Source: Bacteroidales bacterium (GTDB lineage: Bacteria; Bacteroidota; Bacteroidia; Bacteroidales; VadinHA17). Taken from it: a stretch of 5,859 nt of DNA. Positions 5,094-5,859 of the stretch are shown here, piece after piece. Each line of letters starts with the position of its first letter. Positions within the stretch are counted from its first letter, which is position 1. The stretch covers positions 1 to 5,859 of the forward strand of contig JALOMK010000153.1 of assembly GCA_025455505.1 (NCBI GenBank), read 5' to 3'. Position numbers and translations under genes: made by a program. Below the pieces are notes generated by a model. It saw only the letters and a program-made list of their open reading frames with translations, had not been told where the DNA came from and did not search any database.

Positions 5094-5859
5094 TTACAGC
5101 AATCCCTTTGCTTTCAATTCGCGAATAACTTCTGAAATAGATGATTTCCCGGCTTTCTTAATGATGTTGGAACGATGTGTATTGATCGTAAGCGGACTCC
5201 TGAAAAGCTTATCGGCAATCTCCTTTGTCTTCAGCCCTTCGTCAATAAGCTCAATGACCCTGAATTCAGCATGGGAAAAAATAAGCCCTGTTGAGAGGAG
5301 CTCATCATCAGGGTAGCGAAATACTTTCGGATCATTCCCGATGTAATAATGAAATCCTTTGTGGATATGCTCAAATCGGGAAATATCTGTAATTACCAGT
5401 ATAAGAAATGTCGATTCGTAAGGAATTTTACTGTAAAAAAGAAAGCACTGATAAAGATTGTTGACATAACCGCTTCCTTCCGTATTTCTGCCTCTGAAAT
5501 CAGATGAAATGATACAGGTGCCTCTTTTCTGAATGTATATATCCTGGGCCACGCTGAAAAGCTTTGTTCTGGCAAGCTGATGTCTTTTAAGATCATCCTG
5601 ATGTGTGGTTGTAAGAAAAAAGCCGGGAGTAACTTTGTCCTGGTCAATGCCAAACATGGTTTTTACCCCCTTGCTTATGAATTTTATTTCCAGAAGTACC
5701 GGATCAGCGATGTAAAAGAGCTGATTGTTCCGGTCCATGTAGTCATCAAGCTCTGCCAGCAGCGGGTCATCAGGTCTGATGTCTTTAAAACCACTCTGCG
5801 AATGAGCTGTAAAAAACTTGAAAAACAGGCTGTAATCCTCGTATCTGTCAGTATGGAAT
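5094..5859 (-). CDS. Second PAS-like/LuxR-type HTH regulator, paralogue of the first (5' end at window edge)
   Basis: The frame runs from the TAA at 5094-5096 to the right edge, giving 254 visible residues. The ATG at 5738 is internal: the codons before it (HTDRYEDYSLFFKFF... through DDPLLAELDDYM) align with the N-terminus of the first regulator (MTSDYHDYNLFFKF...). The true start is therefore at or a few codons beyond the edge, and length and layout are the same as in the 252-aa copy. The C-terminal LuxR/GerE domain reads IFSHAEFRVIELIDEGLKTK, EIADKLF, then LTINTHRSNIIKKAGKSS. The central region is PAS-like with TTHQDD in place of THPFD. The two proteins share HYYIGxD, FRYPD and a near-identical HTH framework, but their central PAS-like regions differ more, suggesting different signals. 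There is no receiver domain. It is convergent with the desulfinase-like gene, 148 bp apart. Its target is unknown; the desulfinase-like gene is a candidate. Confidence 0.85.
   Translation of the reverse strand, partial: FHTDRYEDYSLFFKFFTAHSQSGFKDIRPDDPLLAELDDYMDRNNQLFYIADPVLLEIKFISKGVKTMFGIDQDKVTPGFFLTTTHQDDLKRHQLARTKLFSVAQDIYIQKRGTCIISSDFRGRNTEGSGYVNNLYQCFLFYSKIPYESTFLILVITDISRFEHIHKGFHYYIGNDPKVFRYPDDELLSTGLIFSHAEFRVIELIDEGLKTKEIADKLFRSPLTINTHRSNIIKKAGKSSISEVIRELKAKGLL

Noticed and set aside
5094..5738. ATG at 5738 as the start of the second regulator
   Set aside because: The upstream in-frame residues align closely with the N-terminus of the paralogous regulator.

Overview
The window looks like chromosome of an uncultured member of the Bacteroidetes (Bacteroidota), most likely Bacteroidales-like. 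This rests on three things. Start codons lack a clear Shine-Dalgarno sequence and have AT-rich leaders. Two candidate promoters fit the Bacteroidetes TTG / TAnnTTTG pattern. The regulators (PAS-like sensor plus LuxR HTH, about 250 aa) and the decayed AAA ATPase are of types common in that phylum. This is inference from gene content and signals, not a taxonomic measurement.

Left part (1-2063, + strand): the C-terminal 201 residues of a PlsC-type lysophospholipid acyltransferase with a C-terminal zinc ribbon overlap, by ATGA, a complete GPH/MelB-type MFS transporter. The coupling suggests one functional unit, possibly uptake and re-acylation of a lysolipid, analogous to LplT-Aas.

Middle part (2064-2786): a scarred region. 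It holds a remnant of an AAA ATPase gene that has lost its Walker A half and an internal block but kept its frame, followed by a block-structured tandem array of seven 7-bp units.

Right part (2787-5859): a self-contained module. A 406-aa cytoplasmic protein resembling DszB (2'-hydroxybiphenyl-2-sulfinate desulfinase) lies on the + strand. All three known DszB catalytic residues can be placed in it (Cys40, His80, Arg90). It has its own candidate promoter and a strong intrinsic terminator, so it is probably monocistronic, with no dszA or dszC nearby. Two clearly paralogous PAS-like/LuxR regulators flank it, both on the - strand, one divergent and one convergent. The most interesting hypothesis is a regulated C-S cleaving enzyme (sulfinate to sulfite) of unknown substrate in a Bacteroidetes, which automated annotation would probably label a substrate-binding protein.
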